A DNA stretch of 64,000 bases from Dyadobacter sp. MSC1_007 (GCF_023667495.1 NZ_JAMOZL010000009.1:261892-325891), one strand, 5' to 3'; positions 16,893 to 26,785 are shown, counted from the first letter of the stretch. Notes: generated by a model from the sequence alone, not told the origin. Made by a program: numbers and translations.

Positions 16893-16899
16893 TAAGCAG

Positions 16900-16944
16900 A
16901 ACAGCCCGGTAAGACTATGCCCGTAGGGGAGTCCCCGGGCTGTT
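16900..16944. terminator. hairpin between convergent DUF6520 and TlpA-like genes
   Basis: AACAGCCCGG (16900-16909) pairs perfectly with CCGGGCTGTT (16935-16944), with an additional inner GACT/AGTC and CCC/GGG pairing. It sits between two convergent genes and probably terminates both. Confidence 0.7.
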
Positions 16945-16954
16945 TGCTTTCAAG

Positions 16955-18445
16955 CTACTGCGCCTGCTGTGTTTTTTTTAGGGTGCTTACCAGGGCAGCA
17001 GTAGTATTGATCCCATCGGCAAGACCGTTGCCGTATATCCTTTCGATCTGGCCTTCCCGGTTTACAATAATCATTTTAGGGACAGATTCGAAGTTATAGT
17101 ATTTGACCCATGGGTGTTCATTGCCGCCGGTGCATAGATTCACTACACTGGCCGACGAATACTTTCCCGAAGAGACGCTGCGCTTCCAAAGCTCACGTTT
17201 GCTATCGGTGGAGATTGAGACAAATACGATGTCCTTCTCATCTTTAAGAACCTCTTCCGCTTCCCTGAGAACGTTCCGGTAATAGGCCGAGCAGGCTCCG
17301 CATCCGCTAAACCAGACGTCGACGAATGCCACCTTTCCCTTGAGATCAGCCAATCGGACCATTTTTCCAGTCAAGTCTTGCAGTTGTAGCTCCTTGAGGG
17401 GCATTCCCGGCAGCGTCTTAGTAGCTTCATCCAGCGCCATCAGGTAGCCGGGATCGGATATCAACGGACGCGCCTGTTGATACAGGAGATTGATGTCTGC
17501 TCTCGGAGGGTGATTAAGAAACAAATTTAAAAGGATTCTTTCTCGCAAAGGCCCCTGATACTGTTTGATAATGGTGGAGACGTAATCCGGCTCGGAGCCC
17601 TCCGTCTGGCCGAGAGATGAGTCAAAAAGTAATTTCTCGTACAGGTAGTTGACATACGGGAAAGAAAGGGCCGCTTGGCCCGGTGGAATTTCCATTGCTG
17701 CCGAATCGAAAGCTGTATGAAGGTTCTGCCGGTAAAACATCAGGCAGACCGCAGAATCCAGCCCGTTTTCGCAAGCGCCTGTCAGCCGGCGGAACCTGCC
17801 TGCCTGCCAGCCTATGATGTCGGCTTTCAGTAAATGGTAATAGTGATCTGAAAGCGTGGGTTTGAGCTCTTCCAGCGTTTTCAGCGCGGCATCGACCTTA
17901 GGGGCAAGAAGATCCTGGTATGGTTGATTCACACCTGAGGCGGGTGAAGGTTCGGCGTTGAGTCTTGCCCTTAGAATCTTCTCCCGGGCCATGTATTTTA
18001 CAGACCCGGCACCGCTGAATGTAAAAACGTAATCATCCATGGTGTTGCCAGTTAGTGGGAGTACAGTGCGTTTTGTCATCCGGATATGCACCCGGTCCTG
18101 TGACTGCCAGTAAAAAGCGGGTGTTATCGGCAGATGCTTGTGTTTAAATTTGCCCTCAACTGCCGGCTTGGCCCTGATGATTAGCTGCCCACCACCTTTT
18201 GCCCAGCCACGATATTTAAAGAGGCCGCTTTTTGCAGCTTTGAATGCCACGACGCTGTCAACGACTGACTCACCTTTCAGAGGATTGATAAAGTACACAT
18301 AAATCGAATCCATCCTGATGTCCTGGGCGAGCTCTATATTAATCTCCAGCGGCTGGAAGCCTGGTGAAGGCCTGTTGTTTCCCTGCTCATAACTGAAGAC
18401 CCCTGTAATGAAAAGAGCGAACCAGGATAGTGATAAAATTTTCAT
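16955..18445 (-). CDS. TlpA-like thiol-disulfide oxidoreductase, periplasmic
   Basis: About 496 residues from the ATG at 18445; a GTG at 18478 overlaps the SusD stop but lengthens the signal peptide oddly. A signal peptide (ILSLSWFALFITGVFS) and a long N-terminal region of the type found in Bacteroidota TlpA proteins precede a C-terminal thioredoxin domain, with KVAFVDVWFSGCGACSAYYR carrying the CGAC redox pair and VPKMIIVNREGQIERIYG the cis-Pro region. It is the last gene of the susC-susD-tlpA operon. It probably reduces or isomerises disulfides of periplasmic substrates together with MauE. Confidence 0.85.
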   Translation of the reverse strand: MKILSLSWFALFITGVFSYEQGNNRPSPGFQPLEINIELAQDIRMDSIYVYFINPLKGESVVDSVVAFKAAKSGLFKYRGWAKGGGQLIIRAKPAVEGKFKHKHLPITPAFYWQSQDRVHIRMTKRTVLPLTGNTMDDYVFTFSGAGSVKYMAREKILRARLNAEPSPASGVNQPYQDLLAPKVDAALKTLEELKPTLSDHYYHLLKADIIGWQAGRFRRLTGACENGLDSAVCLMFYRQNLHTAFDSAAMEIPPGQAALSFPYVNYLYEKLLFDSSLGQTEGSEPDYVSTIIKQYQGPLRERILLNLFLNHPPRADINLLYQQARPLISDPGYLMALDEATKTLPGMPLKELQLQDLTGKMVRLADLKGKVAFVDVWFSGCGACSAYYRNVLREAEEVLKDEKDIVFVSISTDSKRELWKRSVSSGKYSSASVVNLCTGGNEHPWVKYYNFESVPKMIIVNREGQIERIYGNGLADGINTTAALVSTLKKTQQAQ

Positions 18446-18474
18446 GCTGATACAGTGTTTAGAATGTTGGTCGG

Positions 18475-19854
18475 TCACCTTGGATTCTGGGCAATCCCGC
18501 TAAGCTGAATTTCAAGATCCGGGAACGGGAGCACATACCGTTTATCACCGGGTAAAAGCTCGTAGTTCAATCCGTTCGCGTGCCTCATAAGCTTTCCCGG
18601 TCTTTCCTTAGACAGTCGCCGGAGATCCTCCCAGCGTGTTTGTCCATTGAAGACCAGCTCTTTCCGGCGCTCAAAGAGGACCAAGTTTAAAGTAGAGTCA
18701 GCATCTTGGGCATCCAGTTCGATGAATGTCCCCTCTTTAAAACGCTTTTTCAGAAGCTTGTTCAGTTGGCTGATGGCTGCTGTCGGGTTTCCGGTTCTGG
18801 CATGGCATTCCGCCGAAATCAGCAATAGTTCGTTGGTGGCGATCCCACAGAACGTCCGGGCGTTGCCGGTATATCTTCCTACATGTTGCAGCCGACCTTG
18901 CGTCCCGGGCCTAAAGAAAAGAGTTCTTCTTAGGTCGTTGTTTTGATAGCTGCCTGTAAGCACAGTATCCATGTAAATAATTTGCCGCCCAGGGTCGATC
19001 GAGGCGACTCCCATGGATTCAGCGAAGAAAATGATCTCAGGATTAAGGCGAGACGCGTCGAAGACAGGAAAACGATATGTTGCAGAGGGTTGGATGATTT
19101 CAGAATTGAAATCCAAAAGATCGGGATAGGCCTGCAAGGCAAGATCCGAATGTGTCAGTGCATCCCCGAACCTACCCATCACCAAGTAGACCTTGGCCAA
19201 AAGCCCATGGGCCGCCGCCGCCGTGGGACGGGTTGCATAAGGCTGGTGCGCGGGTAGTAGTGAAGATGCTTCCAGTGCGTCATCAAGGATTCTCTGGTAG
19301 GTCTGCTGCACGGTTGAACGCGTGGCAGTAAGATTGGGGTCGGAGGACGGGCGGAGTTGAAGGCCCGGATCGTTTTGCGCAGACTCGGCCTGGTAGGTTT
19401 TGCAGAAAAGCTGAGCGAGTTGGTAGGTGGCAAATGACCTGAGAAAAAGCGCTTGCCCTTTCAGATTGGTTGCCTCAGCGGCCGTAGACTGGCCGGCTTG
19501 CGGCAGTCGCTCCAAAACAATGTTGGCATAAGTAATCTTTTCGTTAGGATTGGTAAATTCAGGCGAAGCTGTTCCCTGGAAGATGTCTTTTGCCCAGATG
19601 TAGGCATTACGTTCATAGGCAGAAGCGGAATTGAGCCGGTCATCTGGAATATAGACGTCGTCCGAGCCAATCTGGCCCAGGACCGGATATCTGAGGTTGA
19701 CCGCAAAGGGATTGTCCATGATCGCCTGAAGGTCTGCCATGCTTTGCGGCATGACATCTGCGTTATAGCGCTTGACATCGAGCCAGTCGCCACCTTCGCA
19801 TGATAGCAGAAGCAGAGCCATCAGAAGCGTGCTGAGAGATATGATTTTGTTCAT
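18475..19854 (-). CDS. SusD/RagB-like outer-membrane lipoprotein
   Basis: 459 residues from the ATG at 19854. The lipobox is LLMALLLLSCEGG, predicting a lipidated surface protein. The SusD fold is supported by TPR-like helices (GQALFLRSFATYQLAQLF, AAAHGLLAKVYLVMGRFGDA) and the C-terminal LVLFERRKELVFNGQTRWED, LRR motif. It should act as the lid of the SusC channel encoded immediately upstream. The substrate is unknown; in a RiPP locus it could be a peptide rather than a glycan, as for RagB, which is inference. Confidence 0.9.
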   Translation of the reverse strand: MNKIISLSTLLMALLLLSCEGGDWLDVKRYNADVMPQSMADLQAIMDNPFAVNLRYPVLGQIGSDDVYIPDDRLNSASAYERNAYIWAKDIFQGTASPEFTNPNEKITYANIVLERLPQAGQSTAAEATNLKGQALFLRSFATYQLAQLFCKTYQAESAQNDPGLQLRPSSDPNLTATRSTVQQTYQRILDDALEASSLLPAHQPYATRPTAAAAHGLLAKVYLVMGRFGDALTHSDLALQAYPDLLDFNSEIIQPSATYRFPVFDASRLNPEIIFFAESMGVASIDPGRQIIYMDTVLTGSYQNNDLRRTLFFRPGTQGRLQHVGRYTGNARTFCGIATNELLLISAECHARTGNPTAAISQLNKLLKKRFKEGTFIELDAQDADSTLNLVLFERRKELVFNGQTRWEDLRRLSKERPGKLMRHANGLNYELLPGDKRYVLPFPDLEIQLSGIAQNPR

Positions 19855-19868
19855 GTTATACACAGGTT

Positions 19869-22800
19869 CTATAGTTTGACTTTTATGCCCAATGAAACAG
19901 AGAATGCTTTTGGCAGGCTGTGATCGGTGGCAGGTACGGTCGGGACAGCATCCGGGTCAATACCGTATTTGTTTGCCCGCCATAAAATGCCCAGGTTAGC
20001 AGCATATAGATAAATCTGCGCATCGGCCGGGCCTTTTTTTAAGTCAGGCAAGGTATAACTGAGCCTTACATCCTGAATCCGCAGATGATCGGCCTTTTCT
20101 ACAAGTGTTTGAGAAAACCCGTAAAACGTGCTTCTGTTGGTGTTGGAGGGATAAACAAAGGACGGAATGTCAGTGAGGGCCTCATCACCGGATTTCTGCC
20201 AGCGGCGCTGGTAATCCTGGTGCGTATAACCGGCTAGTACGTCAGTATAGTTGGGGGAAACCGACTGCCGTCGGAAATAATAGCCCATCTTGTAAGTCAG
20301 ATTAATCGAAAGTGAAAAGCCACCAAGTGAGAAATCATTTCGAAAGGAGCCGAAAGCGGTCGGGACTGCCGATCCATGCAGCACCAGACTGTCAGGATTG
20401 AAGTTGTTGATAATGCTGATATAATTGGTGCTGATTTCTCCGTTTAGATACCCTTGCGGATCCCCTGTCGCCGGGTCAAGACCTGCCCAGCGGTAGGAGT
20501 ACACGCCGTATAGCGGTGTGCCGACTATTCCGGGCCTGCCATCTGGATTTTGGATACTTGCGGCAGTCTGCCTGATGCTGAACTTTTTGATTCTGTCCTT
20601 TAACAAACTCAAAAGAATTGCAGGCTGCCACCTGAGACGGCCTGCGGTTATGTCTCCGTTAAGAGTCAGATCCAGCCCGTGGGCGGAGGTTGAAGCTCCG
20701 TTGGTAAAAAACTGACTAAAGCCGGCCGAAGGTGCAAGTTGCTGTCTTTCGATTAGGTCGGTGCCGTTTTTGATGAAGTACTCAATGCTGCCGGTGATAA
20801 GATTGCTCTTTGACCCGAAATCAATCCCGACATTGAGCGTGCCGACTTTTTCCCACCTGAGCGCTGGATTCGGGGCCGTCAAGTTCTGGATGGTCTGCGC
20901 ACCGGTATAGGAGCTGGTCGAATAGACACCCTTCACGTATACAGTACCCTGATAGGGATTTCCGCTGTATCCGAACGAGGACCTTATTTTTAGGTACGGC
21001 AACCAACTGATTTTATAATAGCTTTCCTTGCTGATATCCCAGGCAATGCCGGCTGACCAAAGCGGAGAAAAGCGGTTGTTGGTCTTAGCACCGAAGATGT
21101 TGGCACCGTCCTTTCTGCCGCTTACAGAGATCGTGTACCGCTTCATGTAGGTGTAAGCAGCATTGGCATAATATGACAAGAATCTGTTGTCATATGTGTA
21201 AATATCGCCGGCGAGTGATGGTATTTGAGCGGTTCCGGAAGGGTTAACAGCAAGTGAATTTCTGAAGTCGAGGTTGTTGGCAGAGACGCCCAGATCATCG
21301 GAATAGCCATAAGAAGTTCGCATTTGGCTCTCGGTTTGGAGGCGTCTTGCCTCTGCGCCGACCAACGCTGTCAGTTGGTGCAGGATGCCGATTTTGCGGT
21401 TCAGGTTTAGCTGGGCTCTTAGGTTCTGTGAGTGCCATAGGGTGCTGTTTTGCATCAGAATTCCGCCCTTGGGCACCTGGTAGGTCAGGCTGCCGTCGCT
21501 GTTGACGAGTGTGAAGCGGTTGATCAGATCCCTTGCATAATAACTGTCAATGCTTCTGTTGTCAAAAGCATGAATCCGCTGGCTTTCATCCTGGTATATG
21601 AGTTCAGCGTTTAAAGAGGGCAGGATGCGGTATTGAAGACCTGCCCGCATCAGCAGACTGTTAATCCGCAGCGAATTATCGGCCGTTTGTGTTTCCTGTA
21701 AGGGCCTGTATTGCCAGTCCAGAAGCCCACGGCTTTTAGCCGAATCAACATAAGTGCTGCGGTAATCCCGGGCGACAGCGGCCGGACTGCCATCCTGATT
21801 TGAGAGCACAGCATAAGGGTAAAGCGGGCCGTACTTACCTCCGACGGGCAGGTATCCGAAGCTATTCTGATAGTTGTTCGTCATCGTTACGTTGCTGCTG
21901 TAGTTGATGGCTGTGGTCAGATCCAAGCCTTTGGTCAGGGAGTAGGTAGTATTTGAATTCAGAGTCAGCCGGCGGTAGTCGTTGCCAATTTGATCGAAGG
22001 TATTGTGATCGTAGCCGGCAGATAATGCGTATGCAGCCTGCTGGTTTCCTCCTTTGATGCTGGCGGAATACTGCTGATTCACTGCCTGCCGGTAAACGTG
22101 TCGGCTGTATTCTGTTCGTAAATCCCTTTGCGACCACTGGGAAAAAGTCTCGTCAATCAGACCGGAGGAGATTTCACCATTTCTTTGCTGTTCTAGCAGC
22201 TCGACCACCGGCGAGATGGGCGGTCGGGAAATATTATCTGCCAGATCGGCATTGAAGTATCCGGCATCAAACAGGGTCTTTTCTATCTGAATGTAGTCGG
22301 CAGACGGAAGGTAGTTTCGGTCAGCATAAAGGTCTGGTTTTCCGGTGATGGTAATGTTACTGTTTACCTCCACGGCCATCGGGGTGTTTTTGGCCCCCTT
22401 TTTGGTAGTGATCACAATCACACCGTTACCGGCCCTGGCCCCCCAAATGGAAGCTGCGGCAGCATCACGCAGTATACTGACAGATTCAACATCATTTGGA
22501 TTGATGTTATCAAGATTCCCCTCGAATGGGAAATTGTCGACTACTATCAGTGGATCTCGGCTGACCTGGGTGATATCGCCAAGCGTGCTTTCGCCCCTGA
22601 TCCGGATTCCCAGGTTCCGTCCCAGAGGATTTGCAGAGGTAGCTTTCTGCTGTTCTGCTTTGAAAAGCACGCCACTGGCTATGCCGTCGAGCCGGTCCAG
22701 CAGATTAGTGGATACTTTCCGGTTGAGAAGAGGCTGACCCACATTGACAAATGAGCCCGTAGACCTCTCGCGTGGAATTTGCTGGTATCCGGTGACAGAG

Positions 22801-23168
22801 AGCTCCTGCAAGACGGACATCTCCTGCGGAAGAGACAGAATCAGCTCACTTTTCAGTGGGAGCTGCAGAAGCGTGTCAAGCGAACGGTATCCAATAAACG
22901 ATACGACGAGTCCGGCCGTGTGATTATCCGGAACGGATAATTTGAAGTACCCGTTTTTATCGGTAACCGTACCAGTCGTGCTGCCCTTTAACAGAATGCT
23001 GGCGCCGGTAAGCGCTTCCTGGTTATCAGCAGATAATATTCTGCCTTGGAAGGTGTAGCCCGTGGTCTGCCCTCGTGCGGGCCGCCAGGCGCTCATTAAG
23101 AGATAAGCAAAGATGAGGTAGATAGCATAACGACATAGCTTACCCAGGGAACAATAAAGTGGATTCAT
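19869..23168 (-). CDS. SusC/RagA-family TonB-linked outer-membrane protein
   Basis: 1099 residues, full length. A signal peptide is followed by a carboxypeptidase-regulatory-like domain (FQGRILSADNQEALTGASIL), a TonB-box/plug region (RIRGESTLGD, DPLIVVDNFPFEG, DVESVSILRDAAAASIWGAR, GNGVIVITTKKG) and a C-terminal beta-barrel ending in aromatic/charged strands. It pairs with the SusD gene 15 bases downstream. It imports a ligand bound by SusD using TonB energy. This is the first gene of the operon, so its promoter lies between 23169 and about 23300. Confidence 0.92.
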   Translation of the reverse strand: MNPLYCSLGKLCRYAIYLIFAYLLMSAWRPARGQTTGYTFQGRILSADNQEALTGASILLKGSTTGTVTDKNGYFKLSVPDNHTAGLVVSFIGYRSLDTLLQLPLKSELILSLPQEMSVLQELSVTGYQQIPRERSTGSFVNVGQPLLNRKVSTNLLDRLDGIASGVLFKAEQQKATSANPLGRNLGIRIRGESTLGDITQVSRDPLIVVDNFPFEGNLDNINPNDVESVSILRDAAAASIWGARAGNGVIVITTKKGAKNTPMAVEVNSNITITGKPDLYADRNYLPSADYIQIEKTLFDAGYFNADLADNISRPPISPVVELLEQQRNGEISSGLIDETFSQWSQRDLRTEYSRHVYRQAVNQQYSASIKGGNQQAAYALSAGYDHNTFDQIGNDYRRLTLNSNTTYSLTKGLDLTTAINYSSNVTMTNNYQNSFGYLPVGGKYGPLYPYAVLSNQDGSPAAVARDYRSTYVDSAKSRGLLDWQYRPLQETQTADNSLRINSLLMRAGLQYRILPSLNAELIYQDESQRIHAFDNRSIDSYYARDLINRFTLVNSDGSLTYQVPKGGILMQNSTLWHSQNLRAQLNLNRKIGILHQLTALVGAEARRLQTESQMRTSYGYSDDLGVSANNLDFRNSLAVNPSGTAQIPSLAGDIYTYDNRFLSYYANAAYTYMKRYTISVSGRKDGANIFGAKTNNRFSPLWSAGIAWDISKESYYKISWLPYLKIRSSFGYSGNPYQGTVYVKGVYSTSSYTGAQTIQNLTAPNPALRWEKVGTLNVGIDFGSKSNLITGSIEYFIKNGTDLIERQQLAPSAGFSQFFTNGASTSAHGLDLTLNGDITAGRLRWQPAILLSLLKDRIKKFSIRQTAASIQNPDGRPGIVGTPLYGVYSYRWAGLDPATGDPQGYLNGEISTNYISIINNFNPDSLVLHGSAVPTAFGSFRNDFSLGGFSLSINLTYKMGYYFRRQSVSPNYTDVLAGYTHQDYQRRWQKSGDEALTDIPSFVYPSNTNRSTFYGFSQTLVEKADHLRIQDVRLSYTLPDLKKGPADAQIYLYAANLGILWRANKYGIDPDAVPTVPATDHSLPKAFSVSLGIKVKL

Positions 23169-23180
23169 TGTAACTATGGA

Positions 23181-23336
23181 TTAAGGAGTGAAAAAGATTT
23201 TACTATTTGGCTTATTGCACTCGACAATATTGATGGTGAGCAGGAAACTCTTGAACCAGTGTTACTCAGGTTTTCGAATAATCAACTGAAAGATGAAGTT
23301 TGGATGACAGTTCATGGATTGAATCGACTTAATTGA
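23181..23336 (+). pseudogene. C-terminal gene fragment, unknown family
   Basis: A 51-codon plus-strand frame with no start codon reads like a protein C-terminus: RSEKDFTIWLIALDNIDGEQ, then ETLEPVLLRFSNNQLKDEVW and TVHGLNRLN before TGA at 23334-23336. The frame runs open into the susC start region, so its 5' part was lost where the RiPP cargo joins. This could mark the right edge of the cargo. Family not recognised. Confidence 0.3.
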
Positions 23337-23640
23337 CAAGTATCCGCTTTAATGGCGGGCAAACAATAAGGGGCAAGGCTTCACTCGTCACTTATGGATT
23401 CGACAAATTGGCTCGGGCGGCTAGAAGCAAATTTGGTAGTCCATAAATTTTAAAAACTAATATTTTTCACTCAGGAATCGTATTTAGCTTATTCTCGAAG
23501 GTATTCTGCAGGCTTTAATTTCCAAGTGTAGATCAAATATAGTATACTAAATAATTAAAGTCAAATATAAGGATACAAAAGTAAAATATTTAAATACCTT
23601 CCGATCAAAGTTTAGAGTGTGTTGAGTAGAATATTTGCCT
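23337..23640. other. AT-rich intergenic region upstream of the XRE gene
   Basis: No gene. The last 150 bases are very AT-rich and should hold the promoter and any autoregulatory operator of the XRE regulator at 23641. No clear palindrome was found. Confidence 0.3.
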
Positions 23641-24018
23641 ATGGCGGAAAACATCGGGCAAATAATAAAACGGGTAGCGGAAGGCAAAGGCATCTCTCAG
23701 AAGGGACTTGGGGAGAAGATAAACAGAACAAAACAAGGCATTGCAAGTATCTATAGGCGAGCGACAATTGATACTGACTTGTTGAAGGATATTTCAATAG
23801 CCCTTGATTATGACTTCTTTGCTCATTTTTATGATGATCCGAGCTTGACAAAGTTTAGAGAACAGCAGTTTTTGAATTTAAAGGGCCAAATAGAGCCTTT
23901 AATTGAGAAGCTTGAGCAAGCGAATAAGTTGATTTCTTCGCAACAAGAGACGTTAGCTGTTCAACGAAAGTTGATAGCTAAACTAGAAGAATCTGTCGAT
24001 AGACAAAAGGAAAGATAA
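23641..24018 (+). CDS. XRE-family helix-turn-helix protein with coiled-coil tail
   Basis: 125 residues from the ATG at 23641. The N-terminal HTH is clear (IGQIIKRVAEGKGISQKGLG, then INRTKQGIASIYRRATIDTD, LLKDISIALDYDFFAHF). The C-terminal 50 residues form a coiled coil (QIEPLIEKLEQANKLISSQQ) that likely dimerises it. This layout is common for solitary Bacteroidota regulators of mobile or phage origin. No obvious target beyond its own promoter is visible. Confidence 0.85.
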   Translation: MAENIGQIIKRVAEGKGISQKGLGEKINRTKQGIASIYRRATIDTDLLKDISIALDYDFFAHFYDDPSLTKFREQQFLNLKGQIEPLIEKLEQANKLISSQQETLAVQRKLIAKLEESVDRQKER

Positions 24019-24515
24019 TGAATACGAGTTGTCAGCTCTGAAAGCAGAATTCGAGACAAAAACTGGCGATCTGATGGTGTCGTTATCGATCGTAGAGGAA
24101 TGTGGGATTATCATCACAAGTAGGAGAGCTTCAAGACTTGAAACGGAAGCCCAGAAACAGGCTGGCGGAATCCGCGCGCAGGAACAACGAAAATTCCATT
24201 ATGGTTAGGTACCATATCTGTATATTTCGGTGTTCTATGACCAGACAAGAAGCGTTTTACCATGCAAAAGGTTAGGAAATATAGCAGTTTCGAGGAAATG
24301 AAGGATACTATGACCAGGGGAACGGTGAGTGACGCAGTACTACTCGCGGAACGTCACAAAAGTTTCGCGAGCTTCCTAGCTTTCCTGAGAGGCATACACC
24401 CCCTGAAAAAACGCAGCAAGCTGTGAGACCGGAGAATTCGAAGCCATTGACCGCTAAAATTCGGAATTTGTAGTCACATCGTTTCGGTCAGCAATGACCA
24501 GAATGAGCCCCAAAA
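24019..24515. other. spacer after the XRE gene
   Basis: No convincing gene. Short plus-strand frames (for example AMQKVRKYSSFEEMKDTM near 24260-24320, followed by GTVSDAVLLAERHKSFASFL) look like fragments of a small antitoxin-like or nucleotidyltransferase-associated protein, but no intact frame exists. Confidence 0.3.
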
Positions 24516-24668
24516 GTGATTTGTATCGTATTTGCTAAGATTTACACTTCCCTATTTACTAGTATTGATACCATTGTATTTGCTAATTTTGCTACATTAG
24601 CGTTTGCTAAGATTGCCACGGCTGCGTTTGCTAGCAGGACCGCGGATGATCGCGGCACCTTTTTATAA
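24516..24668 (+). repeat. 24-bp tandem repeat, five units, encoding an octapeptide repeat
   Basis: The heptamer TTTGCTA (TTTACTA in unit 2) begins at 24531, 24555, 24579, 24603 and 24627, an exact 24-bp period (repeat 24527-24646). The unit consensus is approximately GTATTTGCTAAGATTGC. Because 24 is divisible by three, the array is open and can be read as an octapeptide repeat (FAKIYTSL, FTSIDTIV, FANFATLA, FAKIATAA, FASRTADD) in a 50-codon frame from a GTG at 24516 to TAA at 24666. It ends 12 bases before the Fic gene start. It may be a regulatory DNA array, a small repeat peptide or an upstream leader ORF. Confidence 0.6.
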
Positions 24669-24679
24669 CATTTGCAAGT

Positions 24680-26256
24680 ATGGCAACCCCACAGGAAAGA
24701 TTTGCCCAAGCACTCAATATTCTGAAAGGTCTTCAGGAAAAAGGCATAGTCGGCATATTTACAGATGATATCCCGACGGCTAGGTACAGGCAGTTATTGA
24801 TAAAAACCGCTTTATCCGTGAAGTCACCAAGGGGTGGTATATTGCCAAGGACCCGGCCGAAAAGGACGGGGAAACTACTTCATGGTACACTTCATACTGG
24901 GATTTTATTGCTCAATATCTGGACCACAAGTACGGTGAAAACTGGTGTCTGTCTGCTGAGCAGTCATTGCTGCTCCAAGCGGGAAACTGGTCCGTTCCAA
25001 AACAATTGCTTGTAAGATCGCCGGAAGGCAACAACAGACCTACGCCGCTACCTCACAACACGTCCTTGTTTAACCTGAGAACTGATATCCCTGCGGCCGG
25101 GCAAACAGCGGTAAGCAGGGGAATCTGTATGTATGATATGCAGTCAGCGCTGATATACAGTGCTGCAACTGTGTACAGGAACAATGCTATCGATGCCAGG
25201 ACGGCACTTTCCATGATACGGGACGCCTCTGAATTATTGCCTATACTGCTTGATAACGGACATACAGTTCTGTCCGGACGGTTGGCCGGGGCGTTCAGAA
25301 ATATTCAACGTGAGCGGATAGCCGACCAGATCATGGAGACCTTCAGACAGGCCGGTTACGATATCCGTGAGACAGACCCGTTTGACCATCGGCTGGACAT
25401 AAACCTATCTCCGAAAGAGCGCTCACCTTATGCAAACCGCATTCGTTTGATGTGGATGCATATGCGCCCGGTAGTGATCGCAAGCCTGCCGCAGGAACCG
25501 GGCCTTCCCGAAAATATCGGATCGTTTTTAAAAGATATCGACGACATCTATGTAACAGATGCTTACAACTCGCTGTCTATCGAGCGCTACCGTGTTACCC
25601 CTGAGTTGATTGAAAAGGTAAGCTCGGGTAAATGGAACGTGTTGGAAAATGAGGAGGATCAAAGACAGAGGGACGCCATGGCGGCCCGGGGGTATTACCA
25701 GGCCTTCCAGGCTGTAAAGCAGACGATCGAGCAGATACTGGCTGGGGGCAACGCCGGCGATTTAGTGGATATAGCGCATGTTAAATGGTACAGGGAGCTG
25801 TTTGATCCCAGTGTGGTCGCTGGCCTTTTGAAAGCATCGGACTTGGCTGGGTACCGTAACCACCAGGTGTATATCGGAAGTTCCAAGCATGTACCGTTGA
25901 GTGTAGATGCGATGCGGGACGCCATGCCGGTACTTTTCGAGCTGTTGCAAGAGGAGACCCATGCCTCGGTCAGGGCAATGCTGGGGCATTTCATCTTTGT
26001 ATTCATTCATCCTTATATGGATGGGAATGGAAGGATGGGTAGATTTTTGATGAATGCCATGCTGGCTTCTGGTGGTTACCCATGGACGGTGATTCCGTTC
26101 GAAAAACGGGAAGAATACATGGCCGCATTGGAGAGTGCAAGCGTGCACCAGGACATAGAGCCGTTTGCACAGTTTATCGGATATCTTCTTACAGAAAGAC
26201 TGGCAGGCAAAATGGTTGCAGGATTACCGGCAGAAAAAGGTGAGCCAGGGCCGTAA
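24680..26256 (+). pseudogene. Fic-domain AMPylase-type protein, frameshifted near the N-terminus
   Basis: Restored, this is a ~525-residue Fic protein. The N-terminus (MATPQERFAQALNILKGLQE) is in one frame. The rest, from KNRFIREVTKGWYIAKDP on, is in another, because the A-run at 24802-24806 has five As where six would restore frame. The N-terminal winged-helix-like region with WCLSAEQSLLLQAGNW and NNRPTPLPHNTSL is typical of long Fic proteins. The catalytic motif HPYMDGNGRMGR near residue 445 is intact, so the enzyme would be active if translated. The downstream frame from about 24967 (429 residues) keeps the whole Fic domain and might be expressed on its own. Fic enzymes transfer AMP to protein hydroxyls. 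Confidence 0.8.
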
Positions 26257-26443
26257 CAATTTAAATCTATTCCCGCGATGGGAAGGGTAAGTAAAGACTT
26301 AGGAATCTAGTTTGAGACTTTGCCGGCAGAAGTGCTTGAGCAGAAACCGTGTTGCTGCCCTGATACTTCTGTAACCGTTCATGACTGTAAAAATGCAGGC
26401 TAAGGCCGTCTTCTCTTGTAATCTGGTGTGATTTGACAGAACC

Positions 26444-26656
26444 TCATCCGGTCGAAAAAATTACATTTCGACCTAGATAAAGTTCCCTTTCCATTCGCTG
26501 GTTATTTCTCTGCGGCCATCAGGCGCTGAAGAGTTTCGTTCCTCCTTTTACCTGATTGATGTATTTAATCGGCAACCTGGCGAAGACCAGAGACCAATCC
26601 TGTGTGACAGGTTTCTCATGGAACTCGGTGGCGGCGCCAGCCAAGGCCGCTTCTAA
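26444..26656 (-). pseudogene. reverse-strand gene remnant, unknown family
   Basis: A minus-strand frame with protein-like composition: LEAALAGAATEFHEKPVTQD, then WSLVFARLPIKYINQVKGGT, interrupted by a TGA at 26519-26521, then RMERELYLGRNVIFSTG before a final stop. No start codon is present at its 5' side. It is a degraded C-terminal piece of an unrecognised gene. The remainder of 26257-26959 has no gene. Confidence 0.3.
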
Positions 26657-26785
26657 TTATACTAGTCAGAGGACTGCGCTACAATGGGATATCACTAATG
26701 ACAGCCGTTTATGAGAGAAGAGGCCATGTCATCCCGGCTTAAAATGTCGATTTAGAAAAATTTTTCGGGCTAATGGATTCACAAT

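Noticed and set aside
24527..24646. CRISPR array
   Set aside because: Units are 24 bp with no unique spacers and the repeat drifts unit by unit, so it is a tandem repeat.
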